Below, one piece after another: positions 9,270 through 22,600 of a DNA stretch of 30,691 nucleotides (the first letter of the stretch is position 1; each line of letters opens with the position of its first letter). The notes under the pieces are model-generated. The model saw nothing but the letters and a program-made list of their open reading frames with translations, did no database searches and was not told the DNA's origin. This DNA is from Tubulanus polymorphus (taxonomy: Eukaryota > Nemertea > Palaeonemertea > Tubulaniformes > Tubulanidae), in assembly GCF_964204645.1 (NCBI RefSeq), contig NW_027437489.1, positions 1 through 30,691 of the forward strand, given 5' to 3'. A program made the position numbers and the translations under genes.

Positions 9270-11735
9270 TTTTCCTGACGATTTGAGCGCTTTTACGCAT
9301 CGACATTGTCGTTTTTCCGATAGGGGGAATATTCGAAAAGAAAACGTCTTTTCTCGCGCTGAACGACGTTTTCGCGTCGAAAAGTGCTTTTCCTGACGAT
9401 TTGAGCGCTTTTACGCATCGACATTGTCGTTTTTCCGATAGGGGGAATATTCGAAAAGAAAACGTCTTTTCTCGCGCTGAACGACGTTTTCGCGTCGAAA
9501 AGTGCTTTTCCTGACGATTTGAGCGCTTTTACGCATCGACATTGTCGTTTTACCGATAGTGAGAATATTCGATACGAAAACGTCTTTTCTCGCGCTGAAC
9601 GACGTTTTCGGGTCGAAAAGTGCTTTTCCTGACGATTTGAGCGCTTTTACGCATCGACATTGTCGTTTTACCGATAGTGAGATTATTCGATACGAAAACG
9701 TCTTTTCTCGCGCTGAACGACGTTTTCGCGTCGAAAAGTGCTTTTCCTGACGATTTGAGCGCTTTTACGCATCGGCATTGTCGTTTTTCCGATATGGGGA
9801 ATATTCGATACGAAAACGTCTTTTCTCGCGCTGAACGACGTTTTCGCGTCGAAAAGTGCTTTTCCTGACGATTTGAACACTTTTACGCATCGACATTGTC
9901 GTTTTTCCGATAGGGGGAATATTCGAAAAGAAAACGTCTTTTCTCGCGCTGAACGACGTTTTCGCGTCGAAAAGTGCTTTTCCTGACGATTTGAGCGCTT
10001 TTACGCATCGGCATTGTCGTTTTTCCGATATGGGGAATATTCGATACGAAAACGTCTTTTCTCGCGCTGAACGACGTTTTCGCGTCGAAAAGTGCTTTTC
10101 CTGACGATTTGAGCGCTTTTACGCATCGACTTTGTCGTTTTTCCGATAGGGGGAATATTCGAAACGAAAACGTCTTTTCTCGCGCTGAACGACGTTTTCG
10201 CGTCGAAAAGCGCTTTTCCTGACGATTTGAGCGCTTTTACGCATCGACATTGTCGTTTTACCGATAGTGAGATTATTCGATACGAAAACGTCTTTTCTCG
10301 CGCTGAACGACGTTTTCGCGTCGAAAAGCGCTTTTCCTGACGATTTGAGCGCTTTTACGCATCGGCATTGTCGTTTTTCCGATATGGGGAATATTCGATA
10401 CGAAAACGTCTTTTCTCGCGCTGAACGACGTTTTCGCGTCGAAAAGTGCTTTTCCTGACGATTTGAACGCTTTTACGCATCGACATTGTCGTTTTACCGA
10501 TAGTGAGAATATTCGATACGAAAACGTCTTTTCTCGCGCTGAACGACGTTTTCGGGTCGAAAAGTGCTTTTCCTGACGATTTGAGCGCTTTTACGCATCG
10601 GCATTGTCGTTTTTCCGATATGGGGAATATTCGATACGAAAACGTCTTTTCTCGCGCTAAACGACGTTTTCGCGTCGAAAAGTGCTTTTCCTGACGATTT
10701 GAGCGCTTTTACGCATCGACATTGTCGTTTTACCGATAGGGAGAATATTCGACACGAAAACGTCTTTTCTCGCGCTGAACGACGTTTTCGCGTCGAAAAG
10801 CGCTTTTCCTGACGATTTGACCGCTTTTACGCATCGCATTGTCGTTTTTCCGATAGGGCGAATATTCGATACGAAAACGTCTTTTCTCGCGCTGAACGAC
10901 GTTTTCGCGTCGAAAAGTGCTTTTCCTGACGATTGAGCGCTTTTACGCATCGACATTGTCGTTTTACCGATAGGGAGAATATTCGACACGAAAACGTCTT
11001 TTCTCGCGCTGAACGACGTTTTCGCGTCGAAAAGCGCTTTTCCTGACGATTTGAGCGCTTTTACGCATCGACATTGTCGTTTTTCCCATAGGGGGAATAT
11101 TCGATACGAAAACGTCTTTTCTCGCGCTGAACGACGTTTTCGCGTCGAAAAGTGCTTTTCCTGACGATTTGAGCGCTTTTACGCATCGACATTGTCGTTT
11201 TAACCGATAGGGAGAATATTCGACACGAAAACGTCTTTTCTCGCGCTGAACGACGTTTTCGCGTCGAAAAGCGCTTTTCCTGACGATTTGAGCGTTTTTT
11301 TACGCATCGGCATTGTCGTTTTTCCGATAGGGAGAATATTCGATACGAAAACGTCTTTTTTCGCGCTGAACGACGTTTTCGCGTCGAAAAGCGCTTTTCC
11401 TGACGATTTGAGCGCTTTTACGCATCGACATTGTCGTTTTTCCGATAGGGGGAATATTCGAAAAGAAAACGTCTTTTCTCGCGCTGCACGACGTTTTCGG
11501 GTCGGAAAGTGCTTTTCCTGACGATTTGAGCGCTTTTACGCATCGACATTGTCGTTTTTCCGATAGGGGGAATATTCGAAAAGAAAACGTCTTTTCTCGC
11601 GCTGAACGACGTTTTCGGGTCGAAAAGTGCTTTTCCTGACGATTTGAGCGCTTTTACGCATCGACATTGTCGTTTTACCGATAGCGAGAATATTCGATAC
11701 GAAAACGTCTTTTCTCGCGCTGAACGACGTTTTCG
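9270..11735. repeat. Segmental duplication C, copy 1 (partner about 7.9 kb downstream)
   Basis: The variant order matches 17173-19637 at offset 7903, changing to 7904 after three one-base indels that only this copy has: a deletion in catcgcattg (near 10837), a deletion in gattgagc (near 10934) and an insertion in ttttaaccg (near 11202). These net changes account exactly for the shift. Shared markers include the gaacac variant (9876), the cgactttg variant, gctaaac, cccatag and the T7 run at 11295-11301. The ends are approximate. Confidence 0.8.
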
Positions 11736-11839
11736 GGTCGAAAAGTGCTTTTCCTGACGATTTGAGCGCTTTTACGCATCGACATTGTCGTTTTACCGAT
11801 AGTGAGAATATTCGATACGAAAACGTCTTTTCTCGCGCT
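11393..11839. repeat. Local duplication, copy 1 (offset 826 = 7 monomers)
   Basis: The run of monomers gctgcac/ggaaag, aaaag/gggtcg, gcgag/gggtcg and gtgag recurs exactly 826 bp downstream. It ends where this copy has the one-base insertion ctggaac near 11841. Confidence 0.65.
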
Positions 11840-12218
11840 GGAACGACGTTTTCGCGTCGAAAAGTGCTTTTCCTGACGATTTGAGCGCTTTCACGCATCG
11901 ACATTGTCGTTTTACCGATAGGGAGAATATTCGACACGAAAACGTCTTTTCTCGCGCTGAACGACGTTTTCGCGTCGAAAAGCGCTTTCCTGACGATTTG
12001 AGCGCTTTTACGCATCGACATTGTCGTTTTTCCCATAGGGGGAATATTCGATACGAAAACGTCTTTTCTCGCGCTGAACGACGTTTTCGGGTCGAAAAGT
12101 GCTTTTCCTGACGATTTGAGCGCTTTTACGCATCGGCATTGTCGTGTTTCCGATAGGGAGAATATTCGATACGAAAACGTCTTTTCTCGCGCTGAACGAC
12201 GTTTTCGCGTCGAAAAGT

Positions 12219-12665
12219 GCTTTTCCTGACGATTTGAGCGCTTTTACGCATCGACATTGTCGTTTTTCCGATAGGGGGAATATTCGAAAAGAAAACGTCT
12301 TTTCTCGCGCTGCACGACGTTTTCGGGTCGGAAAGTGCTTTTCCTGACGATTTGAGCGCTTTTACGCATCGACATTGTCGTTTTTCCGATAGGGGGAATA
12401 TTCGAAAAGAAAACGTCTTTTCTCGCGCTGAACGACGTTTTCGGGTCGAAAAGTGCTTTTCCTGACGATTTGAGCGCTTTTACGCATCGACATTGTCGTT
12501 TTACCGATAGCGAGAATATTCGATACGAAAACGTCTTTTCTCGCGCTGAACGACGTTTTCGGGTCGAAAAGTGCTTTTCCTGACGATTTGAGCGCTTTTA
12601 CGCATCGACATTGTCGTTTTACCGATAGTGAGAATATTCGATACGAAAACGTCTTTTCTCGCGCT
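12219..12665. repeat. Local duplication, copy 2
   Basis: This is the partner of 11393-11839, with the same four-monomer order but no ctggaac insertion at the right edge. The same order is also found near 6100-6500, 7760-8170 and 22100-22450, so it is a frequently copied cassette and the exact parent is ambiguous. Confidence 0.6.
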
Positions 12666-12949
12666 GAACGACGTTTTCGGGTCGAAAAGTGCTTTTCCTG
12701 ACGATTTGAGCGCTTTTACGCATCGACATTGTCGTTTTACCGATAGTGAGATTATTCGATACGAAAACGTCTTTTCTCGCGCTGAACGACGTTTTCGCGT
12801 CGAAAAGTGCTTTTCCTGACGATTTGAGCGCTTTTACGCATCGGCATTGTCGTTTTTCCGATATGGTGAATATTCGATACGAAAACGTCTTTTCTCGCGC
12901 TGAACGACGTTTTCGCGTCGAAAAGTGCTTTTCCTGACGATTTGAGCGC

Positions 12950-15790
12950 TTTTACGCATCGACTTTGTCGTTTTTCCGATAGGGGGAATATTCGAAACGA
13001 AAACGTCTTTTCTCGCGCTGAACGACGTTTTCGCGTCGAAAAGCGCTTTTCCTGACGATTTGAGCGCTTTTACGCATCGACATTGTCGTTTTACCGATAG
13101 GGAGAATATTCGACACGAAAACGTCTTTTCTCGCGCTGAACGACGTTTTCGCGTCGAAAAGCGCTTTTCCTGACGATTTGAGCGCTTTTTTACGCATCGA
13201 CATTGTCGTTTTACCGATAGTGAGAATATTCGATACGAAAACGTCTTTTCTCGCGCTGAACGACGTTTTCGCGTCGAAAAGTGCTTTTCCTGACGATTTG
13301 AACGCTTTTACGCATCGGCATTGTCGTTTTTCCGATAGGGGGAATATTCGAAAAGAAAACGTCTTTTCTCGCGCTGGAACGACGTTTTCGCGTCGAAAAG
13401 TGCTTTTCCTGACGATTTGAGCGCTTTTACGCATCGGCATTGTCGTTTTTCCGATAGGGGGAATATTCGACACGAAAACGTCTTTTCTCGCGCTGAACGA
13501 CGTTTTCCGCGTCGAAAAGTGCTTTTCCTGACGATTTGAGCGCTTTTACGCATCGACATTGTCGTTTTACCGATAGTGAGAATATTCGATACGAAAACGT
13601 CTTTTCTCGCGCTGAACGACGTTTTCGCGTCGAAAAGTGCTTTTCCTGACGATTTGAGCGCTTTTACGCATCGGCATTGTCGTTTTTCCGATATGGGGAA
13701 TATTCGATACGAAAACGTCTTTTCTCGCGCTGAACGACGTTTTCGCGTCGAAAAGTGCTTTTCCTGACGATTTGAGCGCTTTTACGCATCGACATTGTCG
13801 TTTTACCGATATGGGGAATATTCGATACGAAAACGTCTTTTGTCGCGCTGAACGACGTTTTCGCGTCGAAAAGTGCTTTTCCTGACGATTTGAGCGCTTT
13901 TACGCATCGACATTGTCGTTTTACCGATAGGGAGAATATTCGACACGAAAACGTCTTTTCTCGCGCTGAACGACGTTTTCGCGTCGAAAAGTGCTTTTCC
14001 TGACGATTTGAACGCTTTTACGCATCGACATTGTCGTTTTACCGATAGGGAGAATATTCGACACGAAAACGTCTTTTCTCGCGCTGAACGACGTTTTCGC
14101 GTCGAAAAGTGCTTTTCCTGACGATTTGACCGCTTTTACGCATCGGCATTGTCGTTTTTCCGATAGGGCGAATATTCGATACGAAAACGTCTTTTCTCGC
14201 GCTGAACGACGTTTTCGCGTCGAAAAGTGCTTTTCCTGACGATTTGAACACTTTTACGCATCGACATTGTCGTTTTTCCGATAGGGGGAATATTCGAAAA
14301 GAAAACGTCTTTTCTCGCGCTGCACGACGTTTTCGCGTCGGAAAGTGCTTTTCCTGACGATTTGAGCGCTTTTACGCATCGACATTGTCGTTTTTCCGAT
14401 GGGGGGAATATTCGAAAAGAAAACGTCTTTTCTCGCGCTGAACGACGTTTTCGGGTCGAAAAGTGCTTTTCCTGACGATTTGAGCGCTTTTACGCATCGA
14501 CATTGTCGTTTTACCGATAGCGAGAATATTCGATACGAAAACGTCTTTTCTCGCGCTGAACGACGTTTTCGGGTCGAAAAGTGCTTTTCCTGACGATTTG
14601 AGCGCTTTTACGCATCGACATTGTCGTTTTACCGATAGTGAGAATATTCGATACGAAAACGTCTTTTCTCGCGCTGAACGACGTTTTCGGGTCGAAAAGT
14701 GCTTTTCCTGACGATTTGAGCGCTTTTACGCATCGACATTGTCGTTTTACCGATATGGGGAATATTCGATACGAAAACGTCTTTTCTCGCGCTGAACGAC
14801 GTTTTCGCGTCGAAAAGTGCTTTTCCTGACGATTTGAGCGCTTTTACGCATCGACATTGTCGTTTTACCGATAGGGAGAATATTCGACACGAAAACGTCT
14901 TTTCTCGCGCTGAACGACGTTTTCGCGTCGAAAAGTGCTTTTCCTGACGATTTGAGCGCTTTTACGCATCGACATTGTCGTTTTTCCGATAGGGGGAATA
15001 TTCGAAAAGAAAACGTCTTTTCTCGCGCTGAACGACGTTTTCGGGTCGAAAAGTGCTTTTCCTGACGATTTGAGCACTTTTACGCATCGACATTGTCGTT
15101 TTACCGATAGCGAGAATATTCGATACGAAAACGTCTTTTCTCGCGCTGAACGACGTTTTCGGGTCGAAAAGTGCTTTTCCTGACGATTTGAGCGCTTTTA
15201 CGCATCGACATTGTCGTTTTACCGATAGGGAGAATATTCGACACGAAAACGTCTTTTCTCGCGCTGAACGACGTTTTCGCGTCGAAAAGTGCTTTTCCTG
15301 ACGATTTGACCGCTTTTACGCATCGGCATTGTCGTTTTTCCGATAGGGCGAATATTCGATACGAAAACGTCTTTTCTCGCGCTGAACGACGTTTTCGCGT
15401 CGAAAAGTGCTTTTCCTGACGATTTGAGCGCTTTTACGCATCGACATTGTCGTTTTACCGATAGGGAGAATATTCGACACGAAAACGTCTTTTCTCGCGC
15501 TGAACGACGTTTTCGCGTCGAAAAGCGCTTTTCCTGACGATTTGAGCGCTTTTACGCATCGACATTGTCGTTTTTCCGATAGGGGGAATATTCGATACGA
15601 AAACGTCTTTTCTCGCGCTGAACGACGTTTTCGCGTCGAAAAGTGCTTTTCCTGACGATTTGAGCGCTTTTACGCATCGGCATTGTCGTTTTTCCGATAG
15701 GGGGAATATTCGAAAAGAAAACGTCTTTTCTCGCGCTGAACGACGTTTTCGCGTCGAAAAGTGCTTTTCCTGACGATTTGAACGCTTTTA
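12950..15790. repeat. Array segment without a long duplicate partner in the window
   Basis: Ordinary 118-bp monomers, but the variant order does not match another stretch for more than a few monomers. It holds several private indels (gcgcttttttacg +2 near 13187, ctggaac +1 near 13375, gttttccgcg +1 near 13508), the private cttttgtcgcg near 13841 and two recombinant junctions (taccgatatgggg near 13803 and 14748). The comparison was by eye, so a diverged partner could have been missed. Confidence 0.5.
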
Positions 15791-17172
15791 CGCATCGACA
15801 TTGTCGTTTTTCCGATAGGGAGAATATTCGATACGAAAACGTCTTTTCTCGCGCTGAGCGACGTTTTCGCGTCGAAAAGAGCTTTTCCTGACGATTTGAG
15901 CGCTTTTACGCATCGACATTGTCGTTTTACCGATAGCGAGAATATTCGATACGAAAACTTCTTTTCTCGCGCTGAACGACGTTTTCGCGTTGAAAAGTGC
16001 TTTTCCTGACGATTTGAACGCTTTTACGCATCGACATTGTCGTTTTTCCGATAGGGGGAATATTCGATAAGAGAACGTCTTTTCTCGCGCTGAACGACGT
16101 TTTCGGGTCGGAAAGTGCTTTTCCTGACGATTTGAGCGCTTTTACGCATCGACATTGTCGTTTTTCCGATAGGGGGAATATTCGATAAGAAAACGTCTTT
16201 TCTCGCGCTGAACGACGTTTTCGGGTCGGAAAGTGCTTTTCCTGACGATTTGAGCGCTTTTACGCATCGACATTGTCGTTTTTCCGATAGGGGGAATATT
16301 CGAAAAGAAAACGTGTTTTCTCGCGCTGAACGACGTTTTCGGGTCGGAAAGTGCTTTTCCTGACGATTTGAGCGCTTTTACGCATCGGCATTGTCGTTTT
16401 TCCGATAGGGGAAATATTCGATACGAAAACGTCTTTTCTCGCGCTGAACGACGTTTTCGGGTCGAAAAGTGCTTTTCCTGACGATTTGAGCGCTTTTACG
16501 CATCGACATTGTCGTTTTACCGATAGTGAGAATATTCGATGCGAAAACGTCTTTTCTCGCGCTGAACGACGTTTTCGCGTCGAAAAGTGCTTTTCCTGAC
16601 GATTTGAGCGCTTTTACGCATCGACATTGTCGTTTTACCGATAGGGAGAATATTCAACGTCTTTTCTCGCGCTGAACGACGTTTTCGCGTCGAAAAGCGC
16701 TTTTCCTGACGATTTGAGCGCTTTTACGCATCGACATTGTCGTTTTTCCGATAGGGCGAATATTCGATACGAAAACGTCTTTTCTCGCGCTGAACGACGT
16801 TTTCGCGTCGAAAAGTGCTTTTCCTGACGATTTGAGCGCTTTTACGCATCGGCATTGTCGTTTTTCCGATAGGGGGAATATTCGAAAAGAAAACGTCTTT
16901 TCTCGCGCTGAACGACGTTTTCGCGTCGAAAAGTGCTTTTCCTGACGATTTGAGCGCTTTTACGCATCGACATTGTCGTTTTTCCGATAGGGGGAATATT
17001 CGATAAGAAAAGGTCTTTTCTCGCGCTGAACGACGTTTTCGGGTCGGAAAGTGCTTTTCCTGACGATTTGAGCGCTTTTACGCATCGACATTGTCGTTTT
17101 TCCGATAGGGGGAATATTCGATAAGAAAACGTCTTTTCTAGCGCTGAACGACGTTTTCGGGTCGGAAAGTGC
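15790..17172. repeat. Diverged segment of the array
   Basis: Monomers here carry more private substitutions than elsewhere: aaaagagc (15880), gaaaactt (15959), gcgttgaaaag (15991), gagaacg (about 16073), acgtgttttc (16314), ggggaaatattc (about 16412), gatgcgaaaa (16541), aaaaggtc (17012) and ttttctagcg (17140). Four monomers have the ataag variant (near 16065, 16183, 17001 and 17119). The second pair repeats the first at 818 bp (7 monomers minus the 8-bp deletion between them). It reads as an older, less homogenised part of the array. Confidence 0.65.
16650..16759. repeat. Shortened 110-bp monomer (8-bp internal deletion)
   Basis: The start of this monomer reads atattcaacgtc instead of atattcgacacgaaaacgtc, so eight bases are missing after 16655. 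This is the largest internal deletion in the window. It removes half of the left arm of the 11-20/37-46 inverted repeat, so this monomer should not form that hairpin. The rest of the monomer is normal, with gcgc at the dyad centre. Confidence 0.9.
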
Positions 17173-19637
17173 TTTTCCTGACGATTTGAGCGCTTTTACG
17201 CATCGACATTGTCGTTTTTCCGATAGGGGGAATATTCGAAAAGAAAACGTCTTTTCTCGCGCTGAACGACGTTTTCGCGTCGAAAAGTGCTTTTCCTGAC
17301 GATTTGAGCGCTTTTACGCATCGACATTGTCGTTTTTCCGATAGGGGGAATATTCGAAAAGAAAACGTCTTTTCTCGCGCTGAACGACGTTTACGCGTCG
17401 AAAAGTGCTTTTCCTGACGATTTGAGCGCTTTTACGCATCGACATTGTCGTTTTACCGATAGTGAGAATATTCGATACGAAAACGTCTTTTCTCGCGCTG
17501 AACGACGTTTTCGGGTCGAAAAGTGCTTTTCCTGACGATTTGAGCGCTTTTACGCATCGACATTGTCGTTTTACCGATAGTGAGATTATTCGATACGAAA
17601 ACGTCTTTTCTCGCGCTGAACGACGTTTTCGCGTCGAAAAGTGCTTTTCCTGACGATTTGAGCGCTTTTACGCATCGGCATTGTCGTTTTTCCGATATGG
17701 GGAATATTCGATACGAAAACGTCTTTTCTCGCGCTGAACGACGTTTTCGCGTCGAAAAGTGCTTTTCCTGACGATTTGAACACTTTTACGCATCGACATT
17801 GTCGTTTTTCCGATAGGGGGAATATTCGAAAAGAAAACGTCTTTTCTCGCGCTGAACGACGTTTTCGCGTCGAAAAGTGCTTTTCCTGACGATTTGAGCG
17901 CTTTTACGCATCGGCATTGTCGTTTTTCCGATATGGGGAATATTCGATACGAAAACGTCTTTTCTCGCGCTGAACGACGTTTTCGCGTCGAAAAGTGCTT
18001 TTCCTGACGATTTGAGCGCTTTTACGCATCGACTTTGTCGTTTTTCCGATAGGGGGAATATTCGAAACGAAAACGTCTTTTCTCGCGCTGAACGACGTTT
18101 TCGCGTCGAAAAGCGCTTTTCCTGACGATTTGAGCGCTTTTACGCATCGACATTGTCGTTTTACCGATAGTGAGATTATTCGATACGAAAACGTCTTTTC
18201 TCGCGCTGAACGACGTTTTCGCGTCGAAAAGCGCTTTTCCTGACGATTTGAGCGCTTTTACGCATCGGCATTGTCGTTTTTCCGATATGGGGAATATTCG
18301 ATACGAAAACGTCTTTTCTCGCGCTGAACGACGTTTTCGCGTCGAAAAGTGCTTTTCCTGACGATTTGAACGCTTTTACGCATCGACATTGTCGTTTTAC
18401 CGATAGTGAGAATATTCGATACGAAAACGTCTTTTCTCGCGCTGAACGACGTTTTCGGGTCGAAAAGTGCTTTTCCTGACGATTTGAGCGCTTTTACGCA
18501 TCGGCATTGTCGTTTTTCCGATATGGGGAATATTCGATACGAAAACGTCTTTTCTCGCGCTAAACGACGTTTTCGCGTCGAAAAGTGCTTTTCCTGACGA
18601 TTTGAGCGCTTTTACGCATCGACATTGTCGTTTTACCGATAGGGAGAATATTCGACACGAAAACGTCTTTTCTCGCGCTGAACGACGTTTTCGCGTCGAA
18701 AAGCGCTTTTCCTGACGATTTGACCGCTTTTACGCATCGGCATTGTCGTTTTTCCGATAGGGCGAATATTCGATACGAAAACGTCTTTTCTCGCGCTGAA
18801 CGACGTTTTCGCGTCGAAAAGTGCTTTTCCTGACGATTTGAGCGCTTTTACGCATCGACATTGTCGTTTTACCGATAGGGAGAATATTCGACACGAAAAC
18901 GTCTTTTCTCGCGCTGAACGACGTTTTCGCGTCGAAAAGCGCTTTTCCTGACGATTTGAGCGCTTTTACGCATCGACATTGTCGTTTTTCCCATAGGGGG
19001 AATATTCGATACGAAAACGTCTTTTCTCGCGCTGAACGACGTTTTCGCGTCGAAAAGTGCTTTTCCTGACGATTTGAGCGCTTTTACGCATCGACATTGT
19101 CGTTTTACCGATAGGGAGAATATTCGACACGAAAACGTCTTTTCTCGCGCTGAACGACGTTTTCGCGTCGAAAAGCGCTTTTCCTGACGATTTGAGCGTT
19201 TTTTTACGCATCGGCATTGTCGTTTTTCCGATAGGGAGAATATTCGATACGAAAACGTCTTTTTTCGCGCTGAACGACGTTTTCGCGTCGAAAAGCGCTT
19301 TTCCTGACGATTTGAGCGCTTTTACGCATCGACATTGTCGTTTTTCCGATAGGGGGAATATTCGAAAAGAAAACGTCTTTTCTCGCGCTGCACGACGTTT
19401 TCGGGTCGGAAAGTGCTTTTCCTGACGATTTGAGCGCTTTTACGCATCGACATTGTCGTTTTTCCGATAGGGGGAATATTCGAAAAGAAAACGTCTTTTC
19501 TCGCGCTGAACGACGTTTTCGGGTCGAAAAGTGCTTTTCCTGACGATTTGAGCGCTTTTACGCATCGACATTGTCGTTTTACCGATAGCGAGAATATTCG
19601 ATACGAAAACGTCTTTTCTCGCGCTGAACGACGTTTT
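17173..19637. repeat. Segmental duplication C, copy 2
   Basis: This is the partner of 9270-11735. It lacks the three private one-base indels of copy 1 and carries its own private substitution gtttacgcg (near 17393). It ends where the monomer after the gcgag junction reads gcgtcg here but gggtcg in the partner. Its last ~230 bp overlap the left end of duplication D, so the D event appears to have used already duplicated sequence. Confidence 0.8.
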
Positions 19638-22600
19638 CGCGTCGAAAAGTGCTTTTCCTGACGATTTGAGCGCTTTTACGCATCGACATTGTCGTTTTAC
19701 CGATAGGGAGAATATTCGACACGAAAACGTCTTTTCTCGCGCTGAACGACGTTTTCGCGTCGAAAAGTGCTTTTCCTGACGATTTGAACGCTTTTACGCA
19801 TCGACATTGTCGTTTTACCGATAGGGAGAATATTCGACACGAAAACGTCTTTTCTCGCGCTGAACGACGTTTTCGCGTCGAAAAGTGCTTTTCCTGACGA
19901 TTTGACCGCTTTTACGCATCGACATTGTCGTTTTACCGATAGCGAGAATATTCGACACGAAAACGTCTTTTCTCGCGCTGAACGACGTTTTCGCGTCGAA
20001 AAGCGCTTTTCCTGACGATTTAACCGCTTTTACGCATCGGCATTGTCGTTTTTCCGATAGGGCGAATATTCGATACGAAAACGTCTTTTCTCGCGCTGAA
20101 CGACGTTTTCGCGTCGAAAAGTGCTTTTCCTGACGATTTGAGCGCTTTTACGCATCGACATTGTCGTTTTACCGATAGGGAGAATATTCGACACGAAAAC
20201 GTCTTTTCTCGCGCTGAACGACGTTTTCGCGTCGAAAAGCGCTTTTCCTGACGATTTGAGCGCTTTTACGCATCGACATTGTCGTTTTTCCGATAGGGGG
20301 AATATTCGATACGAAAACGTCTTTTCTCGCGCTGAACGACGTTTTCGCGTCGAAAAGTGCTTTTCCTGACGATTTGAACGCTTTTACGCATCGACATTGT
20401 CGTTTTTCCGATAGGGAGAATATTCGAAAAGAAAACGTCTTTTCTCGCGCTGAGCGACGTTTTCGGGTCGAAAAGTGCTTTTCCTGACGATTTGAGCACT
20501 TTTACGCATCGACATTGTCGTTTTACCGATAGCGAGAATATTCGATACGAAAACGTCTTTTCTCGCGCTGAACGACGTTTTCGGGTCGAAAAGTGCTTTT
20601 CCTGACGATTTGAGCGCTTTTACGCATCGACATTGTCGTTTTACCGATAGTGAGAATATTCGATACGAAAACGTCTTTTCTCGCGCTGAACGACGTTTTC
20701 CGGGTCGAAAAGTGCTTTTCCTGACGATTTGAGCGCTTTTACGCATCGACATTGTCGTTTTACCGATAGTGAGATTATTCGATACGAAAACGTCTTTTCT
20801 CGCGCTGAACGACGTTTTCGCGTCGAAAAGTGCTTTTCCTGACGATTTGAGCGCTTTTACGCATCGGCATTGTCGTTTTTCCGATATGGGGAATATTCGA
20901 TACGAAAACGTCTTTTCTCGCGCTAAACGACGTTTTCGCGTCGAAAAGTGCTTTTCCTGACGATTTGAGCGCTTTTACGCATCGACATTGTCGTTTTACC
21001 GATAGGGAGAATATTCGACACGAAAACGTCTTTTCTCGCGCTGAACGACGTTTTCGCGTCGAAAAGCGCTTTTCCTGACGATTTGACCGCTTTTACGCAT
21101 CGGCATTGTCGTTTTTCCGATAGGGCGAATATTCGATACGAAAACGTCTTTTCTCGCGCTGAACGACGTTTTTGCGTCGAAAAGTGCTTTTCCTGACGAT
21201 TTGAGCGCTTTTACGCATCGACATTGTCGTTTTACCGATAGGGAGAATATTCGACACGAAAACGTCTTTTCTCGCGCTGAACGACGTTTTCGCGTCGAAA
21301 AGTGCTTTTCCTGACGATTTGAGCGCTTTTACGCATCGGCATTGTCGTTTTTCCGATATGGGGAATATTCGAAAAGAAAACGTCTTTTCTCGCGCTGAAC
21401 GACGTTTTCGGGTCGAAAAGTGCTTTTCCTGACGATTTGAGCGCTTTTACGCATCGGCATTGTCGTTTTTCCGATATGGGGAATATTCGATACGAAAACG
21501 TCTTTTCTCGCGCTGAACGACGTTTTCGGGTCGAAAAGTGCTTTTCCTGACGATTTGAGCGCTTTTACGCATCGACATTGTCGTTTTACCGATAGTGAGA
21601 ATATTCGATACGAAAACGTCTTTTCTCGCGCTGAACGACGTTTTCGCGTCGAAAAGTGCTTTTCCTGACGATTTGAGCGCTTTTACGCATCGACATTGTC
21701 GTTTTACCGATAGGGAGAATATTCGACACGAAAACGTCTTTTCTCGCGCTGAACGACGTTTTCGCGTCGAAAAGTGCTTTTCCTGACGATTTGAGCGCTT
21801 TTACGCATCGGCATTGTCGTTTTTCCGATAGGGGGAATATTCGAAAAGAAAACGTCTTTTCTCGCGCTGAACGACGTTTTCGCGTCGAAAAGCGCTTTTC
21901 CTGACGATTTGAGCGTTTTTTTACGCATCGGCATTGTCGTTTTTCCGATAGGGAGAATATTCGATACGAAAACGTCTTTTTTCGCGCTGAACGACGTTTT
22001 CGCGTCGAAAAGTGCTTTTCCTGACGATTTTAGCGCTTTTACGCATCGACATTGTCGTTTTTCCGATAGGGGGAATATTCGAAAAGAAAACGTCTTTTCT
22101 CGCGCTGCACGACGTTTTCGGGTCGGAAAGTGCTTTTCCTGACGATTTGAGCGCTTTTACGCATCGACATTGTCGTTTTTCCGATAGGGGGAATATTCGA
22201 AAAGAAAACGTCTTTTCTCGCGCTGAACGACGTTTTCGGGTCGAAAAGTTCTTTTCCTGACGATTTGAGCGCTTTTACGCATCGACATTGTCGTTTTACC
22301 GATAGCGAGAATATTCGATACGAAAACGTCTTTTCTCGCGCTGAACGACGTTTTCGGGTCGGAAAGTGCTTTTCCTGACGATTTGAGCGCTTTTACGCAT
22401 CGACATTGTCGTTTTACCGATAGTGAGAATATTCGATACGAAAACGTCTTTTCTCGCGCTGGAACGACGTTTTCGCGTCGAAAAGTGCTTTTCCTGACGA
22501 TTTGAGCGCTTTTACGCATCGACATTGTCGTTTTACCGATAGGGAGAATATTCGACACGAAAACGTCTTTTCTCGCGCTGAACGACGTTTTCGCGTCGAA

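Noticed and set aside
12952-13473. Longest open frame, 173 codons on the - strand (also 166 codons at 11536-12036)
   Set aside because: It is long only because indels (+2 near 13187, +1 near 13375) keep the one open phase of the monomer in register. The protein is a repeat of the monomer translated in successive frames, with low-complexity basic composition and no recognisable domain.
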